Below are positions 52,059 to 61,470 of a DNA stretch of 64,000 nt, one piece after another. This DNA comes from JAGLOK01 sp963676355 (lineage in GTDB: Bacteria > Bacillota > Clostridia > Christensenellales > UMGS416): NCBI GenBank assembly GCA_963676355.1, contig OY781093.1, forward strand, positions 372,001-436,000. Direction: 5' to 3'. The position numbers and the translations under genes were made by a program. Position 1 is the stretch's first letter, and each line of letters opens with the position of its first letter. Below the pieces are notes generated by a model. That model ran no database searches, was not told the origin of the DNA, and saw only the letters and a list, made by a program, of their open reading frames with translations.

Positions 52059-53363
52059 TTAAGGCTCATATTCGATCAAGAGATTATAAAGCCCTTCACA
52101 TGAATACCAATAATAACCCTGCATAATAATTGTAGGTTCGGATATGCCGTTTTCGTCTGTTGATATAGGGAATTTGATCTTACCGTATAAATCCCCACTA
52201 TGTGTGTGAAAAATAATATCTGCAGTTTCGCGCGAAGGATATGTCATGGATGGAACAGCCCTCTGCCAGACTTCCTCTGCGATCTTCTTTACTAATTCAC
52301 TGTCTGATATCTCAATCTTTGTCAGTTTTCCGTTTTCAGGATAATCTTTTCTGTCCGATTCTTTCACATAGCAGATTGTAATTGATTCAGTCCCGGATAC
52401 TCGATCAATGGCAAAACCACCCTCGCCGGCAAATCCCAGTAAGTATTCAAATAGCTCTATATGAAGTACCTTGGCATGTATCCATTCATGTTTATAGCGT
52501 ATTCGTATATAGACTTCCTGATTATCGGCGATTAATCCTATGGATGAACCATCATCATAGTTTAAGTCTAATTGAAAATCGGTGTTTGAGATTGGCGGAT
52601 TTTCTAAAATTTCAAAATTTGTTTGCACCAAAATATTTATTATATATTCAATATCATTATCTGAAAGTTTCTTTTTTTGTGTTCCCCATTTCTCAGATAA
52701 TGATTCCGCCCCTTCTTTAATATATTCTACTCTAAATTTTTCAAGAGGGAAATGTGACCAAAATATATAAGCGTCTTCGAGGTTTTTTGAAGAAATTTTT
52801 TCAACAAGCGTATGCATATCAAGGTCATCTTTTGGAGAGCTGGAGCCATCATATTTTTCTACTACTTCTTTTACGTCAGACATAATATTTGGGTTTAATA
52901 TCTGAAAATATATTCCATCAACTAATCCCCACTCAAAAGATGAGCTTAGGGAAATAAAAAGAAGAGTATTTCCTTGTGAAATTAGAGTAATTTCATAAAT
53001 GCTTTCCTCAGTATCAATTATACAATTCAAAGGTCTTATTAAGGTTTGTTCAAGAGCGTTTTTTATATGAGAAACCTCATTGAATATGGTTATCGTGGAT
53101 ATATTCCCGTTACAATCGAGTTCAATTTCATTGGTATCAGATATTTCGACTCCAAACATTTGCTCTAGGGATATCTCTTCGGGTGTTGGTGTTTCACTAG
53201 TTTTTATTATATTTATTTCAGAGCTTTTTTGAGGAGATTGAGTTAAAGTGGCTTTGTCAACAGGACTTGTATTGTTTTTAACGTTACATGAAACTAGAGT
53301 AAAAAGAACAACACATATAGTAAAAGATATAAAAAAGCGATGGGTATTGTTAATGTTACACAT
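52059..53363 (-). CDS. Lipoprotein of unknown function
   Basis: This 434-residue lipoprotein has a signal peptide with lipobox LVSC, a Ser/Thr-rich linker with TPTPE (near residue 60), then a mostly beta/alpha body with no recognised domain. Segments such as GNISTIT, EYIINILVQTNF and GDLYGKIKF suggest two repeated units of an all-purpose sensor fold, but I cannot name a family. GGAGG precedes the ATG. It is transcribed alone, divergent from the tsaC gene. The 194-base gap to that gene holds AT-rich promoter DNA and nothing else evident. Confidence 0.65.
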   Translation of the reverse strand: MCNINNTHRFFISFTICVVLFTLVSCNVKNNTSPVDKATLTQSPQKSSEINIIKTSETPTPEEISLEQMFGVEISDTNEIELDCNGNISTITIFNEVSHIKNALEQTLIRPLNCIIDTEESIYEITLISQGNTLLFISLSSSFEWGLVDGIYFQILNPNIMSDVKEVVEKYDGSSSPKDDLDMHTLVEKISSKNLEDAYIFWSHFPLEKFRVEYIKEGAESLSEKWGTQKKKLSDNDIEYIINILVQTNFEILENPPISNTDFQLDLNYDDGSSIGLIADNQEVYIRIRYKHEWIHAKVLHIELFEYLLGFAGEGGFAIDRVSGTESITICYVKESDRKDYPENGKLTKIEISDSELVKKIAEEVWQRAVPSMTYPSRETADIIFHTHSGDLYGKIKFPISTDENGISEPTIIMQGYYWYSCEGLYNLLIEYEP

Positions 53364-53538
53364 TTATTACCTCCAAGTCTAAGAGAATTATTTTGGCAGA
53401 TATTACATTAGTTTTCTAAACAAGTGTATTCTAAAGACAAGAAAATGTCAATAATTGCATTTTTATTTATATAAACCCATTTTAGCTGAGGCAGTTGAAG
53501 ACGGTAGAATAAAAAACTACGCTTTTATTAATAAAATA

Positions 53539-53547
53539 TGATAAAAT
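53539..53547 (+). promoter_or_regulatory. Extended -10 of the tsaC gene; nearly leaderless
   Basis: TGaTAAAAT ends 10 bases before the ATG at 53558, which has no ribosome binding site, so the mRNA leader would be about 3-4 bases. Confidence 0.5.
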
Positions 53548-53557
53548 AGTAATTCAT

Positions 53558-54592
53558 ATGAGCAAGAAAAATATTATTCAAACAAAAATCTCAGCTCCGG
53601 GTGCGGCAAGCATCGAGGAAGCTGCAAAACTAATAAAGGAAGGCGAAGTTGTCGCCTTTCCGACAGAAACCGTTTATGGTTTGGGAGCAAATTGCTTTGA
53701 CGAGAAGGCTGTTAAAAAGATTTTCAAAGCAAAGGGACGCCCGGTGGACAATCCGATAATCGTGCATGTTGCATCGGTTGAGCAAGTGGGTGACGTTGCG
53801 GAAAATATCTCGGTTGACGCTCGTGATTTGATGAAAGTTTTTTGGCCAGGGCCACTTACTCTTGTCATGAAAAAGCGCACAGAGATATCAAAAGGCGTGA
53901 CAGCAGGACTTGACACAGTTGCAGTCCGCATGCCAGATCATCATGTGGCGCAGGCTATAATTGAGCAAGCGGGTGTTCCGATTGCAGCACCGAGTGCAAA
54001 CCTTTCGGGAAAACCCAGCCCTACTACGGCGCAGACGGTTTTTGCCGATATGAATGGAAAGATACCGCTTATAATTGACAGCGGGCCTTGTGAGGTTGGA
54101 ATTGAATCTACTGTTCTTGATGTATCTGGACCGATACCTAAGATACTTCGCCCAGGAATGATAACAAGCCAAATGATATATGACGTTACTGGCATGGTAG
54201 ACGACGGAAAGAGCAAAGGGAAAAAAGTGCGCTCTCCCGGTGTAAAATATAATCATTATCAGCCTAACGCCAAAGTAACTATAATAAAAGGACCACAGGC
54301 AGCAGTTTCAAGGCACATTTTATATAAGATACACTCTGATGAGGCTTCAGGCAAGAGAAGTGGAGTTATTTGCTTTGAACAGACAAAGAGAAACTATAGC
54401 GGAAATGTTATTTCATTAGGTAGCAGCTTCAATTTAAAAGAAGTGGCACAAAATCTCTACTCGGCACTAAGAAAAGCAGACGAGCTTGGACTGGACAGCG
54501 TATATTCGGAAGCGATTATAGAACAAGAAGAAGGCGTAGCCATAATGAACAGGCTACTGCGTGCTGCGGGAAATAGAGTCGAGGAGATATAG
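53558..54592 (+). CDS. L-threonylcarbamoyladenylate synthase (Sua5/YwlC type)
   Basis: This 344-residue enzyme makes threonylcarbamoyl-AMP from threonine, bicarbonate and ATP, the first step to t6A37 in tRNA. The N-terminal YrdC domain (about residues 15-205) contains EVVAFPTETVYGLGANC, KRTEISKGVTAGLDTVAVRMP and APSANLSGKPSPT. A C-terminal Sua5 domain (about 235-344) follows a short linker with SPGVKYNHYQP. This is the longer Sua5 form. The phosphatase gene follows after 2 bases, the usual Bacillota pair. Confidence 0.95.
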   Translation: MSKKNIIQTKISAPGAASIEEAAKLIKEGEVVAFPTETVYGLGANCFDEKAVKKIFKAKGRPVDNPIIVHVASVEQVGDVAENISVDARDLMKVFWPGPLTLVMKKRTEISKGVTAGLDTVAVRMPDHHVAQAIIEQAGVPIAAPSANLSGKPSPTTAQTVFADMNGKIPLIIDSGPCEVGIESTVLDVSGPIPKILRPGMITSQMIYDVTGMVDDGKSKGKKVRSPGVKYNHYQPNAKVTIIKGPQAAVSRHILYKIHSDEASGKRSGVICFEQTKRNYSGNVISLGSSFNLKEVAQNLYSALRKADELGLDSVYSEAIIEQEEGVAIMNRLLRAAGNRVEEI

Positions 54593-54594
54593 AT

Positions 54595-55032
54595 ATGAAT
54601 GTTTTGTTTGTTTGCACAGGAAATACATGCAGAAGCCCTATGGCACAAGGTATGTTTGAAAAAATGCTGGAAAGCAAAGAGGGAAATTATACTGTAGATT
54701 CTGCCGGAATACTTGCGCACCCGCATGCAGAAATTGCACCTTTTGCAAACAAGCAGCTTAAAAAACGCGGCATCGACTTTGGCACAAGAAAAGCCGTTCA
54801 GGTGAGTGCTGATATTATTGAAGATGCGGATATAGTGTTTACAATGACGAACAATCAGCGAAGGATGTTGGTTGAAAGCTTTCCGTATGCAGCCGACAAG
54901 ATACACCTTCTCGGTGATTACACAAACAGAGGAGGAGATGTAAGCGATCCATATGGCGGCAGCGAAGCAGTTTATGAAGCGTGCGCACAAGAGATTGAAG
55001 ACATGCTTGGTATATTGATTGATATGGTTTAA
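54595..55032 (+). CDS. Low-molecular-weight protein phosphatase (YwlE-like)
   Basis: This 145-residue phosphatase has the catalytic P-loop CTGNTCRS at residues 7-14 and the general acid Asp in VSDPYGGS near residue 120. In Bacillus the homologue YwlE, also beside the Sua5 gene, removes phosphate from arginine in proteins. A Thr after Cys-Thr-Gly-Asn is the mark often linked to that specificity, seen here. Cotranscribed with the tsaC-type gene. Confidence 0.9.
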   Translation: MNVLFVCTGNTCRSPMAQGMFEKMLESKEGNYTVDSAGILAHPHAEIAPFANKQLKKRGIDFGTRKAVQVSADIIEDADIVFTMTNNQRRMLVESFPYAADKIHLLGDYTNRGGDVSDPYGGSEAVYEACAQEIEDMLGILIDMV

Positions 55033-55071
55033 ATATAAAGGCTGTATTGTTTAGAAAACGTATTAAATACA

Positions 55072-55108
55072 TTTACTTTTTATAACCGCTTTATTATAAT
55101 GACTCTTG
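55072..55108 (+). promoter_or_regulatory. Promoter of the anchored solute-binding-like gene; apparently leaderless
   Basis: TTTACT (55072-55077), a 17-base spacer and a perfect TATAAT (55095-55100). The ATG at 55109 is 8 bases further on with no ribosome binding site. Confidence 0.6.
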
Positions 55109-56455
55109 ATGAAAAATACATTTATTAAAATAAAAGGTATTCTCAAAAGGCTTCAAAGACGCCTTAGAATATTTTCAACCCAAAATAAATCTCTAATTAG
55201 ATATTCTACACTTACAATTTTATCCTTACTGTCCATTACTGTTATTGTCATTTTGCTATCGGGAAGTAATCTAGGACTTGAGACACTGTTTAAAATTGAG
55301 CCAACTGCAACACTCAGTCCCACGGAGGCACCGATTCAGGAGACGACAGCGACTCCTGTTGCACACATTTACGGAGATGCGCAGCTTGTGGTGCTTGATT
55401 GCTCAGAGTTTGAAGATGAAGGATATATCTTGCAGACAGCACAGCTGTTTGGCGAGCAAAACAATTATGAAACGTTTTATAGGAAAACAACGCCGGATGA
55501 GTTTATGGATGTTTATAACGAGATGGTTGAAGAAGGAAACGCTCCCAATCTTGTTATTGCACCAAACGATATTTTACTGGAGTTTGAAGGGTTTGAAGAC
55601 ATATCCCGAATAAAAAATGAAGTTCTTTTTAACAATGCGGCAGAAGGTGCAGTTAAAGATGACAAGATACCCATAGCGCTTGAGATGTATGGATACTTTT
55701 TCCGAGTGGACTTAATGTATGTGATGTCTCATGATGTTCCCCGTGAATATAGCGAGCTTGAAAATCTCGGTATGCGCTTAAGAAGCGATTTTGCACATGA
55801 CTATTTGAGGTATGATGAGGAAAATGAGCAGCTTAAAGACCGCGCTGGTGAATTTTTAACATCACGATATGGTTTTGGATTTCCAGGTGGAGATATAGGT
55901 GGAGAGCTTTTTCTCCAACAGGCTTTAACTTCCACTTTTGCGGACGGAACAAATATTTTCCATGAACTAAAGACTATGTGGGAGGAGATATATCTTCCCC
56001 CGGATACGACATACTCAAGCGATGATGTAATAATAAACGCATATATGAATGATGCGCTTGTTGGCGTATATACAACAGGCAGATTGTATGAGAAGCTTTT
56101 TACCAATCCCACGCTCTACAACGTTACACAGACAAAGCCTTATCTAAGCAGAAATGCAGTTTATACTGCACTTCCGATATACTGTGCTGTTCCACAGGGA
56201 GGAAATGCCGAGGTTGGGGCAAACTTTGTATCAATGCTCTACAAAGGAGGCAATCTTGATAAGATAATCGCACAGAATCACACAGCGTATCTCCCTATAA
56301 GTTACTTTGTTAATTCAGGGTCTCCTTGGAAGGATGCGATGAATGATGAAAGCAAAGTGATATATTATGAGGGTCAAAAATATAGTATAGCCTTAAATGA
56401 AATTATAATGTCTAGCAAGGAAGTGGAAGAGGCATTATCGGATATAGATAAATAA
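55109..56455 (+). CDS. Membrane-anchored solute-binding-like protein
   Basis: This 448-residue protein has a basic N-terminus (about residues 1-30), a single hydrophobic helix (about 33-52) without a lipobox, a Thr/Pro-rich linker (EPTATLSPTEAPIQETTATP), then a body resembling family 1 extracellular solute-binding proteins (a middle DVPREYSELENLGMRLR, a late NAEVGANFVSMLYKGGN). The helix should act as an uncleaved anchor. No permease gene is adjacent; the next gene is lacZ, 9 bases on. It may present sugars to a transporter encoded elsewhere or serve as a sensor. Confidence 0.7.
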   Translation: MKNTFIKIKGILKRLQRRLRIFSTQNKSLIRYSTLTILSLLSITVIVILLSGSNLGLETLFKIEPTATLSPTEAPIQETTATPVAHIYGDAQLVVLDCSEFEDEGYILQTAQLFGEQNNYETFYRKTTPDEFMDVYNEMVEEGNAPNLVIAPNDILLEFEGFEDISRIKNEVLFNNAAEGAVKDDKIPIALEMYGYFFRVDLMYVMSHDVPREYSELENLGMRLRSDFAHDYLRYDEENEQLKDRAGEFLTSRYGFGFPGGDIGGELFLQQALTSTFADGTNIFHELKTMWEEIYLPPDTTYSSDDVIINAYMNDALVGVYTTGRLYEKLFTNPTLYNVTQTKPYLSRNAVYTALPIYCAVPQGGNAEVGANFVSMLYKGGNLDKIIAQNHTAYLPISYFVNSGSPWKDAMNDESKVIYYEGQKYSIALNEIIMSSKEVEEALSDIDK

Positions 56456-56464
56456 GGAGAAGGT

Positions 56465-59400
56465 ATGAAAAAAGAGACGAAACAATGTGACTGGCAAAAT
56501 CCAAAGATGCTGCACCAAAACAGAATGAATGCCACAGCGGAGTTTTTTCCATATCATGATGAAAAAACTGCAATCAAAAACAACAGGACGGCTTCAAAGT
56601 ATTACAAGCTTTTAAATGGCGCATGGAAGTTTGACTACAATGACAACTTGACTTTCATGAAAGATGGATGGGAAAGCGTGGATTTTGACGACTCCGAATG
56701 GGACGATTTAAACGTTCCTTCCAATTGGCAGATGCATGGATATTCAATTCCTGTTTATACTAATTATAATTATCCAATACCCTATGATCCGCCTTTTGTT
56801 CCAGATGAAAACCCTGTGGGATGTTACAGAAAAAGTTTTATATTGCCCAAGGAGTGGAACGAAAAAAACACGTATTTAACATTTGATGGTGTTGATTCTT
56901 GCTTTTATGTTTTTGTAAATGGGAAAAAAGCGGGCTTTTCAAAAGTGCCGCATATGCCTTCAAAGTTTGATATCACTAAATACTTAACGGCAGGCGAAAA
57001 TACTATCGCGGTTCAGGTTTTTAGCTACTCTGATGGAACATATCTTGAATGTCAGGATATGTGGCGCTTATCGGGTATATTTAGAGATGTCTATTTAACA
57101 TGCGAAAGCGTTAATCACCTCACTGATGTGTATTGTGAAACTATTTTCACAGATGATACATTTACCGATTGCAAGCTTAAAGTATTTACCGAGATAGAGG
57201 GAGATCTTCCAGCAACCGTTACTTTGTTTGATCCCAATGGCAAGAAAGTGGTGTCCTTTAGAACACCGGGCGGGATGCGTGAGAGAAAAATCAAAGACCC
57301 TGAAAAATGGACTTCGGAAACTCCGAATCTTTATACGCTGATTGTTGAAGTTGGCGGAACATATTATTCGACTAAAATAGGATTTAGACAAATCGAAATT
57401 AAAGATAAGATGTTTTACATTAATGGCGTTTCAGTAAAGCTTCTTGGCGTGAACCATCACGACACTCATTATTTATATGGACATGCAGTGCCGTATGACA
57501 CGCTTGAGCAGGATGTGATCCTGATAAAACAAAATGGTATGAATTGTGTTAGGACTTCCCATTATCCTCCGGACAGCCGATTTTTAGACTTGTGTGATGA
57601 ATATGGCTTGTTCGTTGTGGATGAAACTGACTTGGAGACGCACGGAGACAATGTTTCAGACTTTAAGTTAAGCTCTGATCCGGAGTGGAAGAGCGCATAT
57701 ATCGACAGGGTTACAAGAATGATATCCCGAGATCGCAATCATCCATGCATAGTGATGTGGTCGCTTGGCAATGAATCGGGAAGCGGAAAAAATCTTGAAG
57801 CAATGTCCAGCAAAGCTAAAAAAATGGATAAAACACGTCCCATTCATTATGAGCGCTGCTATGATGAAGCATATGTAGATGTTGTGTCCACAATGTATCC
57901 TCCCATCACAAAGGAGCAAAAAGAACGTGGGGGATTTGAAGAAAGAGATTCTCTTGAAGAAGAAGCGCAAAAGAGTGAAAAAAGGCCATACTTTATGTGT
58001 GAGTTTGTTCATGCAATGGGCAATGGACCGGGAAGTATAAAAGAATATCTAGACTATATTTATAAGAATGAGCGGCTTATTGGCGGTTGTGTTTGGGAAT
58101 GGGCTGACCATGGTATATTGCAAATTGATGAAAATGGAAATGAGTATTATGCATATGGCGGCGACTTTGGAGATATGCCAAACGACGCAGAGTTTTGTGT
58201 GGATGGATTGTGCTATCCCGACAGAACGCCGCACACAGCACTGTTAGAGTTTAAATCAGCTATACAGCCTGTTGAGATGATTTCTTTTGAAAGTGGAAAG
58301 CTTACCCTTAAGAACAGAAGGTTTTACACTGGTTTAAATGATTTATCTGGAATTTGGCAGCTTAATGCGGATGGTAAAATAATTGCGAGCGGCGAAATTT
58401 CTTGCTCAAAATTAGGACCGCAGGAAACTGGGGAATTTGAAATTGCACTTCCGAAAGTAGTTGGCGAAGTCTATCTTGATGTCGTATTCACACAAAAAAT
58501 CCCCAATAAATATGCAGAAATCGGGTTTGAAGTTGCGCGCGGTCAGTTTGAAATATCTTCTGCTCAGGCAAGTTATTATCCCGTGCCTAAACAAGAAAAG
58601 ATATCTATTGAAGAATATGAGTACGATGTGATAATTAGAGGCAATGATTTTGCTGTTTCTTTTGACACATTCACGGGAACTATTTCTGGATATAAGGCAC
58701 GCAACACACATTTAATTGAACGTGGACCGATGCCTTCTTTCTGGCGTGCCCCAACTGACAATGACCGATATATTGCGACTGAACACTGGGAGAAAGTTGG
58801 ACTGGATAAATTGCAGACGCGAGTTACATCATTTGACTTTTCATATGATGAGTATAAAGCTGAGTTGGAATTTTCATTTATTCATTCGCCTTATACTACA
58901 AAACCGCTGTTTGAGTCTGTCGTCAAATATACTGTGATTTCAGATGGTAGCGTGAAGTGCGATATTAAGTTTTCCCCAACAAAGCATCTTGGTTCAATGA
59001 AAGACCTGCATATACCGAAGATGGGTACATCTCTTGAACTTAATGAGGATTTATATAATATTCAGTTTTTTGGATTGGGACCACATGAAAATTACATCGA
59101 CAAAAAAGAAAGTGTTTATATGGGGCATTTTGCCGGAACAGTTTCAGACCTTCATGAAGACTATGTGCGTCCTCAGGAAAACGGAGCGCATATGGACACG
59201 AAGTTTGTTGCGATGTATAATGATACGGACAGCGGAGTTATGATTTGCTCGGAAAAAGGGTTTATGTTTTCTGCCAGACACTATAGTGATATGCAGCTGA
59301 CAGCAGCCAAACATACCAACCAATTGCAAGTGGATGATGTTATTCATTTAAACATTGATTATGCGCAGGATGGGTTGGGCAGCAACTCATGCGGACCCCG

Positions 59401-59515
59401 GCCGCTGGAAGAATATAAGCTTTATCCTAGAGAATGTGAATTTTCTTATATAATAAAGCCTTTTACTAACGGGCTGGATGATTTGTTTGATAAATCCCGA
59501 AACTTGCCCAAATGA
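56465..59515 (+). CDS. lacZ: Beta-galactosidase, glycoside hydrolase family 2
   Basis: This 1016-residue enzyme has the LacZ length and five-domain plan. It has the jelly-roll N-domain (NVPSNWQMHGY), an immunoglobulin-like domain, a TIM barrel with VNHHDTHYLYGH and RTSHYPPD, acid/base Glu437 in WSLGNES and nucleophile Glu513 in MCEFVHAMGNGPG. The C-terminal small-chain part (GLGPHENYIDK) is also present. There is no signal peptide, so it works in the cytosol on imported lactose or beta-galactosides. AAGGAG precedes the ATG. It is cotranscribed with the gene before and probably with thioredoxin. Confidence 0.95.
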   Translation: MKKETKQCDWQNPKMLHQNRMNATAEFFPYHDEKTAIKNNRTASKYYKLLNGAWKFDYNDNLTFMKDGWESVDFDDSEWDDLNVPSNWQMHGYSIPVYTNYNYPIPYDPPFVPDENPVGCYRKSFILPKEWNEKNTYLTFDGVDSCFYVFVNGKKAGFSKVPHMPSKFDITKYLTAGENTIAVQVFSYSDGTYLECQDMWRLSGIFRDVYLTCESVNHLTDVYCETIFTDDTFTDCKLKVFTEIEGDLPATVTLFDPNGKKVVSFRTPGGMRERKIKDPEKWTSETPNLYTLIVEVGGTYYSTKIGFRQIEIKDKMFYINGVSVKLLGVNHHDTHYLYGHAVPYDTLEQDVILIKQNGMNCVRTSHYPPDSRFLDLCDEYGLFVVDETDLETHGDNVSDFKLSSDPEWKSAYIDRVTRMISRDRNHPCIVMWSLGNESGSGKNLEAMSSKAKKMDKTRPIHYERCYDEAYVDVVSTMYPPITKEQKERGGFEERDSLEEEAQKSEKRPYFMCEFVHAMGNGPGSIKEYLDYIYKNERLIGGCVWEWADHGILQIDENGNEYYAYGGDFGDMPNDAEFCVDGLCYPDRTPHTALLEFKSAIQPVEMISFESGKLTLKNRRFYTGLNDLSGIWQLNADGKIIASGEISCSKLGPQETGEFEIALPKVVGEVYLDVVFTQKIPNKYAEIGFEVARGQFEISSAQASYYPVPKQEKISIEEYEYDVIIRGNDFAVSFDTFTGTISGYKARNTHLIERGPMPSFWRAPTDNDRYIATEHWEKVGLDKLQTRVTSFDFSYDEYKAELEFSFIHSPYTTKPLFESVVKYTVISDGSVKCDIKFSPTKHLGSMKDLHIPKMGTSLELNEDLYNIQFFGLGPHENYIDKKESVYMGHFAGTVSDLHEDYVRPQENGAHMDTKFVAMYNDTDSGVMICSEKGFMFSARHYSDMQLTAAKHTNQLQVDDVIHLNIDYAQDGLGSNSCGPRPLEEYKLYPRECEFSYIIKPFTNGLDDLFDKSRNLPK

Positions 59516-59532
59516 CAAAAAGGAGAGATATA

Positions 59533-59853
59533 ATGAGCCAAGTAACACTAACAAATGACAACTTTGATGAAGAAGTATTAAAAAGCGATATCCCCGTTCT
59601 TGTGGATTTTTCCGCAACATGGTGCGGACCATGCAGGAAGATGGAGCCTCTTATTGATGAAATAGCAAAAGATTATGATGGAAAAGTTAAGGTTTGCACA
59701 GCAGATGTTGATAAATGCACCGATGTTGCCAAGAAATATGGCATCATGGCTGTTCCTACTTTCATGATGTTTAAAAATGGTGAACCTTCCGTGCAAACAC
59801 AGGGTTCAATGCCAAAGGCTAAGATAGCTCAGTTTGTGGAAAGCGGAATGTAG
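59533..59853 (+). CDS. trxA: Thioredoxin
   Basis: This 106-residue thioredoxin has the active site WCGPC at residues 30-34, the family's cis-Pro in MAVPTFMMFKNGEP and the DFSATWC lead-in. It reduces protein disulfides in the cytosol. The ATG at 59533 is set by AAGGAG 6-7 bases upstream; a longer in-frame form overlaps that site and the lacZ stop. It follows lacZ by 17 bases and ends at a strong terminator. Confidence 0.93.
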   Translation: MSQVTLTNDNFDEEVLKSDIPVLVDFSATWCGPCRKMEPLIDEIAKDYDGKVKVCTADVDKCTDVAKKYGIMAVPTFMMFKNGEPSVQTQGSMPKAKIAQFVESGM

Positions 59854-59875
59854 CCTAAACTGTAAATAAAACACA

Positions 59876-59906
59876 AAGCCGCCCTTATAAAAGGGCGGTT
59901 TTTTTG
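59876..59906 (+). terminator. lacZ-trxA terminator
   Basis: Perfect 8-bp GC-rich stem CCGCCCTT/AAGGGCGG (59879-59886 with 59891-59898), loop ATAA, seven T. Confidence 0.9.
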
Positions 59907-59967
59907 TACGACAAATTTTCGTAAGGCTTACTTGATTAATATAATTGTAATAAAAAAGAAATACTTC

Positions 59968-60016
59968 TTGACAATTATGACGTAAAGATGTAGTCTTATA
60001 TCGTAAAATGTTTTAC
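59968..60016 (+). promoter_or_regulatory. blaI-like promoter and candidate operator
   Basis: TTGACA (59968-59973) with TAGTCT (59991-59996) at 17 bases. A perfect inverted repeat GTAAAA-TG-TTTTAC (60003-60016) covers the expected start of transcription; a related GTAAAGATGTAG (59982-59993) lies in the spacer. BlaI-type repressors bind TACA/TGTA dyads, so autorepression is likely. Confidence 0.55.
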
Positions 60017-60039
60017 ATTAAAAGGAAAGGATGTTTGCT

Positions 60040-60420
60040 ATGGGAAAGTATCCAAATCTAACTGAAGCAGAAAATATAATCATGGAGATTATTTGGAACG
60101 AACAGGAAGTTTCCAGTAAAGATGTGCTGGAAAAGACGGAAAATACGCTCGGGTGGTCGCGCCAGACGGTTAAAACCTATCTTGATAGGCTTAATGAAAA
60201 AGGGATTGTCAGCATAAAAAAGATAAGTCCGAGAGTACATTATTACTATCCCCTTTTAAGCCGTGAAGAGTATGCTTCACAAATGGCGGGGGAATATCTA
60301 GACAAATATTTCGGAAGTCTTTCACATATGATGGCAGGCTTAATAAAAAGAGAAGACATATCGGAAGAAGAGCTGGATGAGCTGGAAGATGTAATAAGAC
60401 AGTACCGTAATAAAAAGTAA
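60040..60420 (+). CDS. BlaI/MecI-family transcriptional repressor
   Basis: This 126-residue winged-helix repressor has LTEAENIIMEIIWNEQEVSSKDVLE and WSRQTVKTYLDRLNEKGIV, the family's recognition helix region, and a C-terminal dimer part ending EEELDELEDVIRQYRNKK. Such proteins are cleaved when a linked M56 membrane protease senses a signal. The ATG at 60040 is chosen over 60031 because AAAGGAAAGG (60021-60030) touches the earlier ATG but is properly spaced from the later one. The receptor gene follows after 13 bases. Confidence 0.92.
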   Translation: MGKYPNLTEAENIIMEIIWNEQEVSSKDVLEKTENTLGWSRQTVKTYLDRLNEKGIVSIKKISPRVHYYYPLLSREEYASQMAGEYLDKYFGSLSHMMAGLIKREDISEEELDELEDVIRQYRNKK

Positions 60421-61470
60421 AGAGGTATCAATTATGAAAAATATTATTTTGTCACTGCTGGAGATTTCAGTCTACGCATCTGTGCTAATCCTTGCAGTGT
60501 TTGCAATAAAAAAAGTAACTCGAAATAAGACAAGTGCGAAGTTGGGGCATCTTCTTTGGCTAGTGGTTCTTGTACGCCTTGTTATGCCGATTACATTGGA
60601 TTCTCCGATTCACGTAAATATTCCACAGCCTGTGGCAATTAGCGCACCTACAGCAGAGTCACCTGTTTATGATGCAACCTCGGCTAACGTTCATGATTCA
60701 GCATCGGATAATAGTTTATCTTCTGCAATGAATGATATCACCGCGAAAAACAATGCGTTGCCAACTGCGATGCCATTAATAGATGTTTATCTCATTGCAT
60801 TCACGATATGGGCGCTAGTAGCGTTCCTGTTTGCGACCGCTACCGCTGTCAGAATAACATTATTTAAGCATAAGCTGAAACAGCTTAACATGACAGATGA
60901 TTATAAGACTCAGCTTGAAGCGGCTAAAAAAGAGATCGATATCAAACAAGAAATTCGAATTGCATTATCAGAGCATACAGACATACCATTTGTGTTCGGC
61001 GCAATAAAACCCATTATTGTAATTCCGAAGCATTTCAAAAAAACTATGACGGACACTAAGCTTTCATACATCATTTTGCACGAGCTATGCCATGTGAAAA
61101 GACATGATATATTAGTAAACTTCGTTTGGCTTTTCGCATGTGCGATACATTGGTTTAACCCGCTGGCGCACATATCATACAAAAGCTATCTTGACAGCGC
61201 CGACAGGGCATGTGACGAGATGGTCTCACACAATATGCATTACGACGAAAAATGCGAATATTCCCAGTCACTCATCGACGTAATGCGCCACGCCAAGCGA
61301 AGCTATAATCCTTCTCTTGCATTATCATTATGTCGCAATAAGTCAACCCTCAGCAAGAGAATAGAAAACATAATTCGTCCGAAGAAGAAATCCAAAACAG
61401 CACTAATTGCTATGATTATTGCCGTGAGCATGATTGTGATTGCATGCTTTACGACGGCGTGTAAGCCAAA
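60123..61470 (+). repeat. Tandem duplication, copy A
   Basis: From codon 29 of the BlaI-like gene to just past the last membrane helix of the receptor this segment is nearly identical to 62602-63936. Net length differs by 13 bases: one base lost in the repressor and 12 in the receptor of copy B. Similarity stops abruptly after the receptor's last helix. Confidence 0.9.
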
